Positions 1 through 6,546 of a stretch of 14,169 nt of DNA are shown one piece after another. The notes beneath the pieces were generated by a model that was not told where the DNA came from, searched no databases, and saw only the letters and a list, made by a program, of their open reading frames with translations. Numbering within the stretch: position 1 is the stretch's first letter; each line of letters starts with the position of its first letter. Source of the stretch: Candidatus Lambdaproteobacteria bacterium. Its GTDB lineage: Bacteria > SAR324 > NAC60-12. A program made the position numbers and the translations under genes. The DNA is taken from contig DTUH01000109.1 in NCBI GenBank assembly GCA_012964265.1, forward strand, positions 1 through 14,169, in the 5' to 3' direction.

Positions 1-1
1 C

Positions 2-496
2 AAAATTTGGTTTGCGCGTAATTACAAAGCTCATGAAGCAAACACCGTTTTGCTTGACAACGCGCTGGCCACAATGGGTGCCGGTTTACCCTCGGCAATG
101 GGAGCGCACATGGTTTTTCCGGACCGCAAAGTTATGGCGATTTGCGGCGATGGGGGTTTCATGATGAATGCACAGGAACTGGAAACCGCGGTTCGTCTCA
201 AAATGAATTTGATTTGCCTGATTTTAAGAGATGACTCCTATGGGATGATACGCTGGAAGCAGGCAAATTTGGGTTTTGAGGATTTCGGACTGGAATATGG
301 TAATCCGGATTTTGTCAAATTTGCGGAATGTCATGGCGCACACGGATATCGTGTTGAAAAAACGGAGGATTTTGTTCCGCTGTTGAAAAAATGCCATGCT
401 ACGCCAGGAGTCCATGTGGTTGAACTGCCGGTTGATTATTCGGAAAATGATCGTATCCTGAATCACGAAATAAAAGAACGAAGTCAAAGAATTTGA
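2..496 (+). CDS. Acetolactate synthase-like thiamine-diphosphate enzyme, C-terminal part (5' end outside window)
   Basis: This is the C-terminal TPP-binding domain of a pyruvate-decarboxylating enzyme. The frame is open from base 2, so the gene starts upstream of the window. The visible part contains the GAGLPSAMGA segment and the Mg/TPP signature GDGGFMMNAQELETAV, with an Asp 27 residues after the GDG Asp at the second metal-ligand position. The residue before it is Arg where synthases normally have Asn. The tail contains VELPVDYSEND, which closely resembles the end of catabolic AlsS-type acetolactate synthases. Acetolactate synthase joins two pyruvates to give 2-acetolactate and CO2. The N-terminal pyrimidine-binding and central domains cannot be seen, so substrate specificity is inferred; a related TPP enzyme is possible. 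No regulatory small-subunit gene follows. The next gene is a flavoprotein 23 nt downstream, probably co-transcribed. Confidence 0.82.
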   Translation, partial: KIWFARNYKAHEANTVLLDNALATMGAGLPSAMGAHMVFPDRKVMAICGDGGFMMNAQELETAVRLKMNLICLILRDDSYGMIRWKQANLGFEDFGLEYGNPDFVKFAECHGAHGYRVEKTEDFVPLLKKCHATPGVHVVELPVDYSENDRILNHEIKERSQRI

Positions 497-519
497 GGAA
501 TTAAGAGAGAATCTCCTGA

Positions 520-1992
520 ATGGAAAAATATGATCTGTGTGTAATTGGCGGAGGACCATCCGGTTATGCTTCCGCCATGCGTGCGGTAGATTTTAAAAAA
601 AGTGTTTTGCTTGTTGAACGGGATCGAATCGGCGGTGCCGGAATATACGATGGTGCACTATCTTCAAAAACATTTTGGGAAATTTCCAAAGAATTTGCGT
701 CCTTCTGTAAAAAGATGCAGCATTACGGTTTGGTCGAACCGGCAGTGCATTTTAGGAATGTGCTTCAAGAAGTTAATGATGCTGTTTTTGAACGCTCAAA
801 ACAACTTGAAGAACACCTTCGGCTGGTTATTCAGCACCGTCCGGAATTCTTTCGCTTCGTAAAAGGAAGCGGACATTTAATCAGTTCAAATGAAATTGAG
901 CTGGTAACAGAATCCGGAAAAGAAAAAGTAATTGCGGAAAATATCATAATCGCTACCGGAAGCCGTCCCCGTAAAATCCCCTCCATTGCAATTGATGAGG
1001 ATATCATCATGACCAGCGACGGAATCAGTTCGCTGGAAGAATTCCCTGAAAGTCTCGTAATTCTTGGTGCAGGAGTAATTGGTTGTGAGTTCGCGACCAT
1101 TTTTTCTAATTTTCAAAAAACGAAGGTTCATTTAATTTGCAAAGACGATCGGATTTTACCATTTGAGGACTTGGATCTGGCCCAGGTAATAGAATCTAAT
1201 CTGGAGTCTAACGGAGTTTTAATTCACCGTGAATCGAAGCTCGAAAAAATGGAAATTGTGGATGGTAAAGTTGAATATATTCTGGTACATCCTGATGGCA
1301 GGAAAGAAGTTTTTCATGCGGAAAAAGCCCTGGTTTCGGTGGGGAGGATACCAAACATTGAAAATACAGGATTGGGTGAAATAGGCGTTGATTTGAGTGA
1401 TGCAGGACACATTGTAGATCATGATACTCAAACCAGTATTTCGAATATATATGCGGTGGGTGATATTACCGCCGACATTGCACTGGTTAATGTAGGAGAA
1501 TTGGAAGGACGCCATGCGGTTGAAAAAATGTATGGTAAACCAAAACGACCGATGCTCTACGAAAATATATCAACTATTATGTTCCTGACTCCTGAAGTAG
1601 CAGGTGTTGGAATGAATGAACAGCAGGCACAAAAAGCGGAGCTGAATTATCGAGTTGCCAGTTTTGACTACTGTTGCATTCCACGTGCTGTTGCCATGCG
1701 GAACACTCAGGGTTTTTTCAAAATTCTGGTGACTGATGATACGCAGATGAAAGTTTTGGGAATGCGTGCTGTCGGTGAGCATGCATCCAGTGCGATTCAG
1801 GCCGTTGCTTTGCTGATTGCCACCGATAAGGGAATTGAGGAATTGGCAGAATTGATTCATCCCCACCCCTCTATCATTGAAGGAATTCAGGAGTGCATTC
1901 GAATGCTGCTTGGGAAATCGATCTACAAGCCCTATATTTTTCAGGAATTTCTGCAGAATAAATGTTTCAGAGATGGTCAATACATTGATTGA
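520..1992 (+). CDS. Dihydrolipoamide-dehydrogenase-like FAD/NAD(P) oxidoreductase lacking the redox-active cysteine pair
   Basis: A 490-residue class-I flavoprotein disulfide-reductase fold. The FAD Rossmann motif is VIGGGPSG (residues 8-15), the second dinucleotide motif is ILGAGVIGCEFA (about 180-190), the FAD-ribityl motif is AVGDI, and the C-terminal dimerisation domain carries HPHPSIIE, matching the His-x-x-Pro-(Ser/Thr)-x-x-Glu catalytic dyad region. In the family the motif after the first FAD segment is GG-x-C-x4-C-x-x-SK. Here it reads GGAGIYDGALSSK, so the two cysteine positions are Gly41 and Ala46. A classical disulfide reductase mechanism is therefore not possible. Alternatives are an NAD(P)H:acceptor oxidoreductase, a transhydrogenase-like (SthA-type) flavoprotein, or a structural or regulatory homologue. 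It lies between an acetolactate-synthase-like gene and pyruvate kinase, with no lipoyl-protein genes visible. The ATG start at 520 follows a purine-rich AAGAGAGA. The fold is certain; the function is unknown. Confidence 0.85.
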   Translation: MEKYDLCVIGGGPSGYASAMRAVDFKKSVLLVERDRIGGAGIYDGALSSKTFWEISKEFASFCKKMQHYGLVEPAVHFRNVLQEVNDAVFERSKQLEEHLRLVIQHRPEFFRFVKGSGHLISSNEIELVTESGKEKVIAENIIIATGSRPRKIPSIAIDEDIIMTSDGISSLEEFPESLVILGAGVIGCEFATIFSNFQKTKVHLICKDDRILPFEDLDLAQVIESNLESNGVLIHRESKLEKMEIVDGKVEYILVHPDGRKEVFHAEKALVSVGRIPNIENTGLGEIGVDLSDAGHIVDHDTQTSISNIYAVGDITADIALVNVGELEGRHAVEKMYGKPKRPMLYENISTIMFLTPEVAGVGMNEQQAQKAELNYRVASFDYCCIPRAVAMRNTQGFFKILVTDDTQMKVLGMRAVGEHASSAIQAVALLIATDKGIEELAELIHPHPSIIEGIQECIRMLLGKSIYKPYIFQEFLQNKCFRDGQYID

Positions 1993-2036
1993 AGCAGAGC
2001 TGAATTAAGTCATTACACCATTTAACTCCCAACAAA

Positions 2037-3437
2037 ATGTTAAGTACAAAAATTATCTGCACCATTGGTCCTGCCTGTGATTCTCCTGAAAAGTTGGCAG
2101 AACTGGCTGAAGCGGGTATGAATATAGCACGTTTGAATTTCTCACATGGAACGCATGATTCTCATCAGAAAATAATTGAGCAAATAAGAAAATTGAATCA
2201 GAGTTTGCAATTTCCGGTTGCAATCTTACTTGACACACAAGGTCCGGAGATTCGGACAGGCGATCAGGTGGTGACACTTATTTCCGGAAAACGTGTCTGC
2301 ATCAACACTCCGCCAAATGAAGAAAAAGAAGGCACGCTATTCATCAACTATCCTGAATTGAAAGAAGATCTTGAAGCAGGAAATATTATCTCGCTCGATG
2401 GTGGTTTGATGAGTTTGAAGGTATTGGGAAAAAACAAGAATGGACTGGACTGCGAGGTGCTCGACGGTGGAGTTGTAAAAGCTCACAGGCATGTAAATTT
2501 GCCCGGAGTAATTGTTAAACTGCCGGGAATTACGGATGCAGACAAGCGAGATATTCTTTTTGGTGTGGAACAGAATGTGGACGTTATAGCGCTGTCTTTC
2601 GTACGCAGTTCGGAAACGATTCGGGAAGTGAGGAATTTACTTGGCAGGCGAGCTAAAGAAATCCAGATTATTGCCAAAATTGAAAACCAGGAAGGCGTTG
2701 AATGTCTAGGAGAAATTGTCCCTGAAGCAGATGGGATTATGGTTGCACGTGGCGATTTAGGAATCGAAGTTGAGCTTGAAGAGGTGCCGCAAATTCAAAG
2801 AAAAATCGCTTATTTATGCGCAAAATATGGTAAACGGTTAATCGTGGCAACCCAGATGTTGGAATCGATGATAAAAAATCCGGTACCAACCAGAGCGGAA
2901 GTTACTGACGTTGCTAATGCAGTTTTTGAACAGTCAGATGCAATTATGCTTTCGGGAGAAACTTCTGTTGGTAAGTATCCCGTACGCTCAGTCGAAACAT
3001 TGGTGCGAATTGCAAAGCGAACTGAAAATTTTCCGGGAGTTAATTTTACAGAAAAACTGTTAAAAAAGTCTAATGGACAACACCTCGCCGAATCTGCGAT
3101 TCAAATTGCAGCAAAATTAAAAATCCGTGCAATTGTGGTAATCACCCGTAACGGCAGAGGGGCAAGATATCTCTCTAATTTACGTCCACGTCAAATTGGA
3201 ATTTTTTCATTTACTAATAAAACCAAAATTGTTTCCTTGATGACGCTTTTCAGAGGCGTCTATCCTTTCTTGATGGAATTTCGAGAAAATCCGGATGAAA
3301 ATATTCAGTATGCATTGCAATTTCTCAGAGAAAATGAAGGATTTGAAGCAACCGAACAGGTAGTTGTCTTAGCAAATATTCTCACCGGCGAAGGCTATCG
3401 TACATCCCTGCAAATCCGTTCTATTCCTTCTACTTAG
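2037..3437 (+). CDS. pyk: Pyruvate kinase
   Basis: Catalyses phosphoenolpyruvate + ADP to pyruvate + ATP in the cytoplasm, the last step of glycolysis. The 466-residue length is normal for bacterial type enzymes. The N-terminal barrel begins with KIICTIGPA and includes the Arg32-x-Asn34-x-Ser36-His37 active-site cluster (ARLNFSHG). LLDTQGPEIRTG (64-75) leads into the B-domain lid (about 70-165). The signature IIAKIENQEG contains catalytic Lys214 and the metal ligand Glu216, and Asp240 lies in ARGDLGIEV. ATQMLESM and LSGETSVGKYP follow. The C-terminal allosteric-type domain (about 340-466) is present, and there is no extra PEP-utiliser domain. The gene starts 44 nt after the flavoprotein gene with no clear ribosome-binding site. 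Its stop lies 24 nt from the stop of the converging outer-membrane gene, and no hairpin terminator is evident between them. Confidence 0.96.
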   Translation: MLSTKIICTIGPACDSPEKLAELAEAGMNIARLNFSHGTHDSHQKIIEQIRKLNQSLQFPVAILLDTQGPEIRTGDQVVTLISGKRVCINTPPNEEKEGTLFINYPELKEDLEAGNIISLDGGLMSLKVLGKNKNGLDCEVLDGGVVKAHRHVNLPGVIVKLPGITDADKRDILFGVEQNVDVIALSFVRSSETIREVRNLLGRRAKEIQIIAKIENQEGVECLGEIVPEADGIMVARGDLGIEVELEEVPQIQRKIAYLCAKYGKRLIVATQMLESMIKNPVPTRAEVTDVANAVFEQSDAIMLSGETSVGKYPVRSVETLVRIAKRTENFPGVNFTEKLLKKSNGQHLAESAIQIAAKLKIRAIVVITRNGRGARYLSNLRPRQIGIFSFTNKTKIVSLMTLFRGVYPFLMEFRENPDENIQYALQFLRENEGFEATEQVVVLANILTGEGYRTSLQIRSIPST

Positions 3438-3461
3438 CAAAGATAAGGCTGCACCCGCAAT

Positions 3462-4700
3462 TTATAAGCTTGAACTCGCTGAAAACAGGAGAGAGAGCGA
3501 TTCACGTGTCATGTTTCTTGTTTCTGTGCTTCCGGCGTACAACCAGGCTTTGCCTGAACCTGTAGTGTAAGTTGCGCCAAAAGTGAGTGATGAGGAAGAC
3601 GAATAAGATGTGTAGCCAAAACTTGCCCCAAGAATGTCAATATATTCGTACGGCGCTGTTGTAGATGAATTCGGCAGCGGAAGGTTTGTGTAGTTGGTGA
3701 AAAAGCCGAAACGTATTGCATTTGTGGGATTGATGTAATACTCAGTACCTCCGGAATAGTTCATAATATCCGCACGTCCTTTTTCCTGCGCCTGATAATA
3801 ATCAAGGTCAACTGTATAAAGCAGCGATGGTGTTGGAAAATATGCGACTCCCCAAGCCAAGTGCAGAGGGAACTTGCGCTTCTCAGCTGATTTTGAGCGA
3901 TTCATCGTGGTTAAAAGACTTACTGTGCCGGAACTGTTATCGGTACTGTGATACGATGCATCTCCCTGAAATGAGGAGTTTACCAGAAATGATTGATCAG
4001 CTGCCATTCCTACCGTGAGCATACTCCATGGACTCCACTGCACGCCAATTTTTGGCATCACGCCGTCTTCTCTCAGTTTTCTACTTTCATAATAAACCTG
4101 ATAACTGCCATCAGTGCTTTCCAGAAAATAATGGTATTGACGCATAAAACTGCGGTATTGATAATAAAGCGTCAGCCCCAGAGAAAGACTTTCTCCAAAT
4201 TGCATGGCTCCTGATGGGCCCAACAGGTAAGTAATGTCTTCTGAATGGAGGCTTTGATAATATTTTTTAACAGTGCTCAAGGGGTTTTCAAAGACCAGAT
4301 CCTGGTGTTCAATAAAGGCTTCAGGGACAACATAAGAAAAACAGAATGAATAAGATTTGTATTTTTTGAGAACGCCGAAATAATTAGGCACCAGTGCTTC
4401 ACTTTCCCGGACCCAATCTTCCGTACCGATTGTCTCAAAGTAAACTGTTTTCATTTTGTGCAGCACGTTTCCACTTCCGGAAAGGCTGTCACCGACAGCG
4501 TATGCAATCCCGGCCGGATTGTAGTAGCATCCTGTGCTGTCATCAGATATAGCCACATAGCTTCCGCCCATCGTAGCCGCACGTTCACCGATCAGCATAT
4601 TTTTGTAGTGAGCGTCATCCGCATGCAGCGGTGTTGCAGCAAAGCCGATAATAATCACTAGACTAAGGTGTGTCCATAATTTTCTTAAAACGGTTTTCAT
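3462..4700 (-). CDS. FadL/PorV-like outer-membrane beta-barrel protein
   Basis: Predicted exported protein of 412 residues from the ATG at 4700. The N-terminus MKTVLRKLWTHL, a hydrophobic LVIIIGFAA stretch and a likely cleavage after PLHA (about residue 27) form a signal peptide. The mature start contains IGERAATMGGSYVAISDD and then YYNPAGIA, the pattern typical of FadL/OmpP1 (Toluene_X) and PorV/UPF0164 barrels. The remainder alternates aromatic and polar residues, as barrel strands do, with several LTFGATYTTG-like segments. The family transports hydrophobic compounds or serves as a surface-protein accessory; the ligand here is unknown. I prefer the start at 4700 over one at 4748 because AGGGAAAG lies just upstream and the signal peptide begins there. 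It overlaps the 3' end of the M48 peptidase gene by 38 nt, which suggests coupled translation. The C-terminus ends in SSSL rather than the usual terminal aromatic residue. Confidence 0.78.
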   Translation of the reverse strand: MKTVLRKLWTHLSLVIIIGFAATPLHADDAHYKNMLIGERAATMGGSYVAISDDSTGCYYNPAGIAYAVGDSLSGSGNVLHKMKTVYFETIGTEDWVRESEALVPNYFGVLKKYKSYSFCFSYVVPEAFIEHQDLVFENPLSTVKKYYQSLHSEDITYLLGPSGAMQFGESLSLGLTLYYQYRSFMRQYHYFLESTDGSYQVYYESRKLREDGVMPKIGVQWSPWSMLTVGMAADQSFLVNSSFQGDASYHSTDNSSGTVSLLTTMNRSKSAEKRKFPLHLAWGVAYFPTPSLLYTVDLDYYQAQEKGRADIMNYSGGTEYYINPTNAIRFGFFTNYTNLPLPNSSTTAPYEYIDILGASFGYTSYSSSSSLTFGATYTTGSGKAWLYAGSTETRNMTRESLSLLFSASSSL

Positions 4701-5502
4701 TTTTCTTTCCCTGAATTTTGTCGAGGTTATGCCTGCTGATAAACTCACTCAGGCTTTGGTATCGAAATTCAATTGTCGGGTGAGTTTTAGAAAGTACTTC
4801 CGCCCCGCCTTGTGATAAATGCGGTTTTAAGGATTGAAGAAAGTTGAGATAACTTTGCGGATCGTAGCCTAAAGTTATCAGCATTTCCAGTGCCTTTTGA
4901 TCAGCATCCGCCTCGTCTTCTTTGGAAAGCCCTTCCTCCATCAGCATTTTAAAAGCAAGGTCATTCAGGCGTTCCAGGGCAATTTTTGCGGCAAGAGTCG
5001 CTCCGCCTAAAACCTGGGCTATTCCGGATGTCATAGAAGTGTCAGTACTTTGAAGTTTGAGTTTGCGGATAATGTGCTTTTGGCCTATGTGCGCCAGTTC
5101 GTGGGCCAATACACCTGCGAGTTGCGCTTCGTTTCGCATTAGTTTCAGGGCTCCATGTGTAATAAAAACATAACCTCCTGGGGCGGCAAAGGCGTTGATC
5201 TCTTCCGTATCGAGGATTCCAAAATAGTATCGTATTTCCGGACGTCCAAGTTGTGCGGATATGCCTGTGCCAATCCGGGAAATGTAGCGAACCTTTTTTT
5301 CGTCGCGCAGTAGAGGATATTTTCCAAGAATTTTCGCGGAAACTCCTCGGCCAAAATCAATTTCACGCTCAGTACCCGCTTCCTGATTTTTCCAAAAAAT
5401 ATGATGTGCACGCTGTCGAAATTCCTGTGCCTGAGCGGAGACGGCAAAGCCTGAGGATAAAATAAAAATGTATAACCACAGATAGTTACTAATATGACGC
5501 AT
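4663..5502 (-). CDS. M48-family zinc metallopeptidase, exported (BepA/LoiP-like)
   Basis: A 279-residue exported peptidase. The N-terminal signal peptide has a hydrophobic core YLWLYIFILSSGFAVSA and a likely cut after AQA (about residue 25). The zinc site is complete: HELAH at residues 134-138 (H134, E135, H138) and the third ligand in ExxAD at Glu195-Asp199. INAFAAPGGYVFITHGAL (102-119) is the conserved segment of the family before the zinc helix, and THPTIEFR near residue 240 is the usual post-domain motif. M48 proteins of this size work in the periplasm on misfolded or stalled outer-membrane proteins; the actual substrate here is unknown. No TPR domain of the full-length BepA kind is visible. 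There is no lipobox Cys. The gene sits 6 nt after the SH3-domain gene and overlaps the barrel-protein gene, which supports an envelope role. Confidence 0.92.
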   Translation of the reverse strand: MRHISNYLWLYIFILSSGFAVSAQAQEFRQRAHHIFWKNQEAGTEREIDFGRGVSAKILGKYPLLRDEKKVRYISRIGTGISAQLGRPEIRYYFGILDTEEINAFAAPGGYVFITHGALKLMRNEAQLAGVLAHELAHIGQKHIIRKLKLQSTDTSMTSGIAQVLGGATLAAKIALERLNDLAFKMLMEEGLSKEDEADADQKALEMLITLGYDPQSYLNFLQSLKPHLSQGGAEVLSKTHPTIEFRYQSLSEFISRHNLDKIQGKKNENRFKKIMDTP

Positions 5503-5508
5503 TGTCAG

Positions 5509-6045
5509 CTACTCTGTGTAGGTTAAAAATATTACAGAGTTTTCTTCATCCGAAGGTTGCTTTTCCAACCATTCCAATGCCACATAATCTGTTTTATAGG
5601 GGCTGATTTTTTTCCCTTTACTATCCACCAAACCCCTCACACCGACAACTGCAGAAAAGGTGCGCAATCGTAACCGGCGTCCTGAAGAAGACTGCAGGCG
5701 AATTTTTTGTCCCAAAACCAATTTTTTCTTTTTAACAGGAAACTTCGAGATCTGTCCGCGTAAAAGCCATCCCTGATTTTCTCCGGATACAACCTTTTGC
5801 CAAATTCCTTTGCTCTCCATGGAAAGTACTGCTGTTCCGCGAGACAGATTCATGAGTTTTTTACTCTGAATTGAAGGTTGTTCACGCAATACTGCACCAA
5901 GTCCTTTGATATAACCTGTATTTTCACTGGCAATTGTTCCGGAGACAAAAAGACTCAGGAGCAGAAAAACGGCTGCTAAAATGTGGTAGAAAAATTTATA
6001 ACTCTGAAAATAAGAGTTACATTTTTTTGGAGGAAAGTTTGTCAT
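5509..6045 (-). CDS. Secreted or membrane-anchored bacterial SH3-domain protein
   Basis: A protein of about 178 residues from the ATG at 6045. The N-terminus is basic and aromatic, then HILAAVFLLLSLFVSG forms a signal peptide or anchor with possible cleavage near residue 39. Residues about 45-105 look like a bacterial SH3 (SH3_3) domain: GLGAVLREQPSIQSKKL, then RGTAVLSM, then GIWQKV and QGWLLRGQI. The second half (about 110-178) is basic (PVKKKKLVLGQKIRL) and has no fold I recognise. Such domains usually bind peptidoglycan or partner proteins in the periplasm. An upstream in-frame ATG at 6135 would lengthen the protein by 30 residues lying wholly inside lspA and without signal-peptide logic, so I chose 6045. 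The start overlaps the lspA 3' end by 29 nt. The next gene, an M48 peptidase, follows after 6 nt, so the two products may act together (inference). Confidence 0.72.
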   Translation of the reverse strand: MTNFPPKKCNSYFQSYKFFYHILAAVFLLLSLFVSGTIASENTGYIKGLGAVLREQPSIQSKKLMNLSRGTAVLSMESKGIWQKVVSGENQGWLLRGQISKFPVKKKKLVLGQKIRLQSSSGRRLRLRTFSAVVGVRGLVDSKGKKISPYKTDYVALEWLEKQPSDEENSVIFLTYTE

Positions 6046-6541
6046 TTTTTGTAACCAAAAGTGGGATGATGAAAAAAATGACGCCGAGACTGATGAAACA
6101 ATCGGCAAGGTTGTTGACAAAAAAGCTTGTTTCATACCAACGAAAGTGCAAAAAATCAGTTACATAACCATAAAATGCACGATCAATTAAGTTCCCTGCC
6201 GCTCCCGGTAAAACACAAACAAGTCCGGAACGGGTGAATAAATCCATTTCCTGCCAGTAGCGCGTTTGATAATAAAGCATCGCCGCTATTGCTACTAAAG
6301 ATACTCCAACTAACAGCGGAATGCGAAGTGAATCTGAAAAATCTGCAAACAAACTGAAACTTACTCCACGATTTTGAACGTGGGTCAAATCTACGAAATT
6401 TGTTAACAACCCTGTAATTTCATACAGAGGAACATTTGTTCTGACCCAAATTTTTGAGCCGAAATCAAGGCCCAATAACAGGATCATGATGAACCAGTTT
6501 ATCCTGAAGGAAGGAGCTGAAAGTGTTTCAGAAAGCCGCAA
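6017..6541 (-). CDS. lspA: Lipoprotein signal peptidase (signal peptidase II)
   Basis: Inner-membrane aspartyl protease that removes signal peptides from diacylglyceryl-modified prolipoproteins. The protein has 174 residues and four hydrophobic segments, as expected. The first helix carries LDFGSK (25-30), then NRGVSFSLF (57-65), PGAAGNLIDR with catalytic Asp120, and FFVNNLADCFI with catalytic Asp147. The start is a TTG at 6541. It is supported by GGAG about 8 nt upstream, formed by the last codons of hisS, and an ATG 18 codons later would cut into the first helix. Only 5 nt separate it from the hisS stop. The 3' end is AAAAAAATGTAA and overlaps the SH3 gene. An lsp gene next to three exported-protein genes fits an envelope operon, although none of those three shows an obvious lipobox. 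Confidence 0.95.
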   Translation of the reverse strand: MRLSETLSAPSFRINWFIMILLLGLDFGSKIWVRTNVPLYEITGLLTNFVDLTHVQNRGVSFSLFADFSDSLRIPLLVGVSLVAIAAMLYYQTRYWQEMDLFTRSGLVCVLPGAAGNLIDRAFYGYVTDFLHFRWYETSFFVNNLADCFISLGVIFFIIPLLVTKNDKLSSKKM

Positions 6542-6546
6542 GCAGT

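Noticed and set aside
1570..1980. 136-codon minus-strand open frame inside the flavoprotein gene
   Set aside because: It is fully antisense to a conserved domain and has no start signals or recognisable protein features.
520..1992. Annotation as lpdA (dihydrolipoyl dehydrogenase)
   Set aside because: Both redox cysteines are absent and there is no lipoyl-complex gene nearby, so the standard name would imply an activity the sequence does not support.
3462..4748. Upstream start of the outer-membrane protein at 4748
   Set aside because: It would put 16 polar residues before an otherwise clean signal peptide, and a good AGGGAAAG site lies just before the ATG at 4700.
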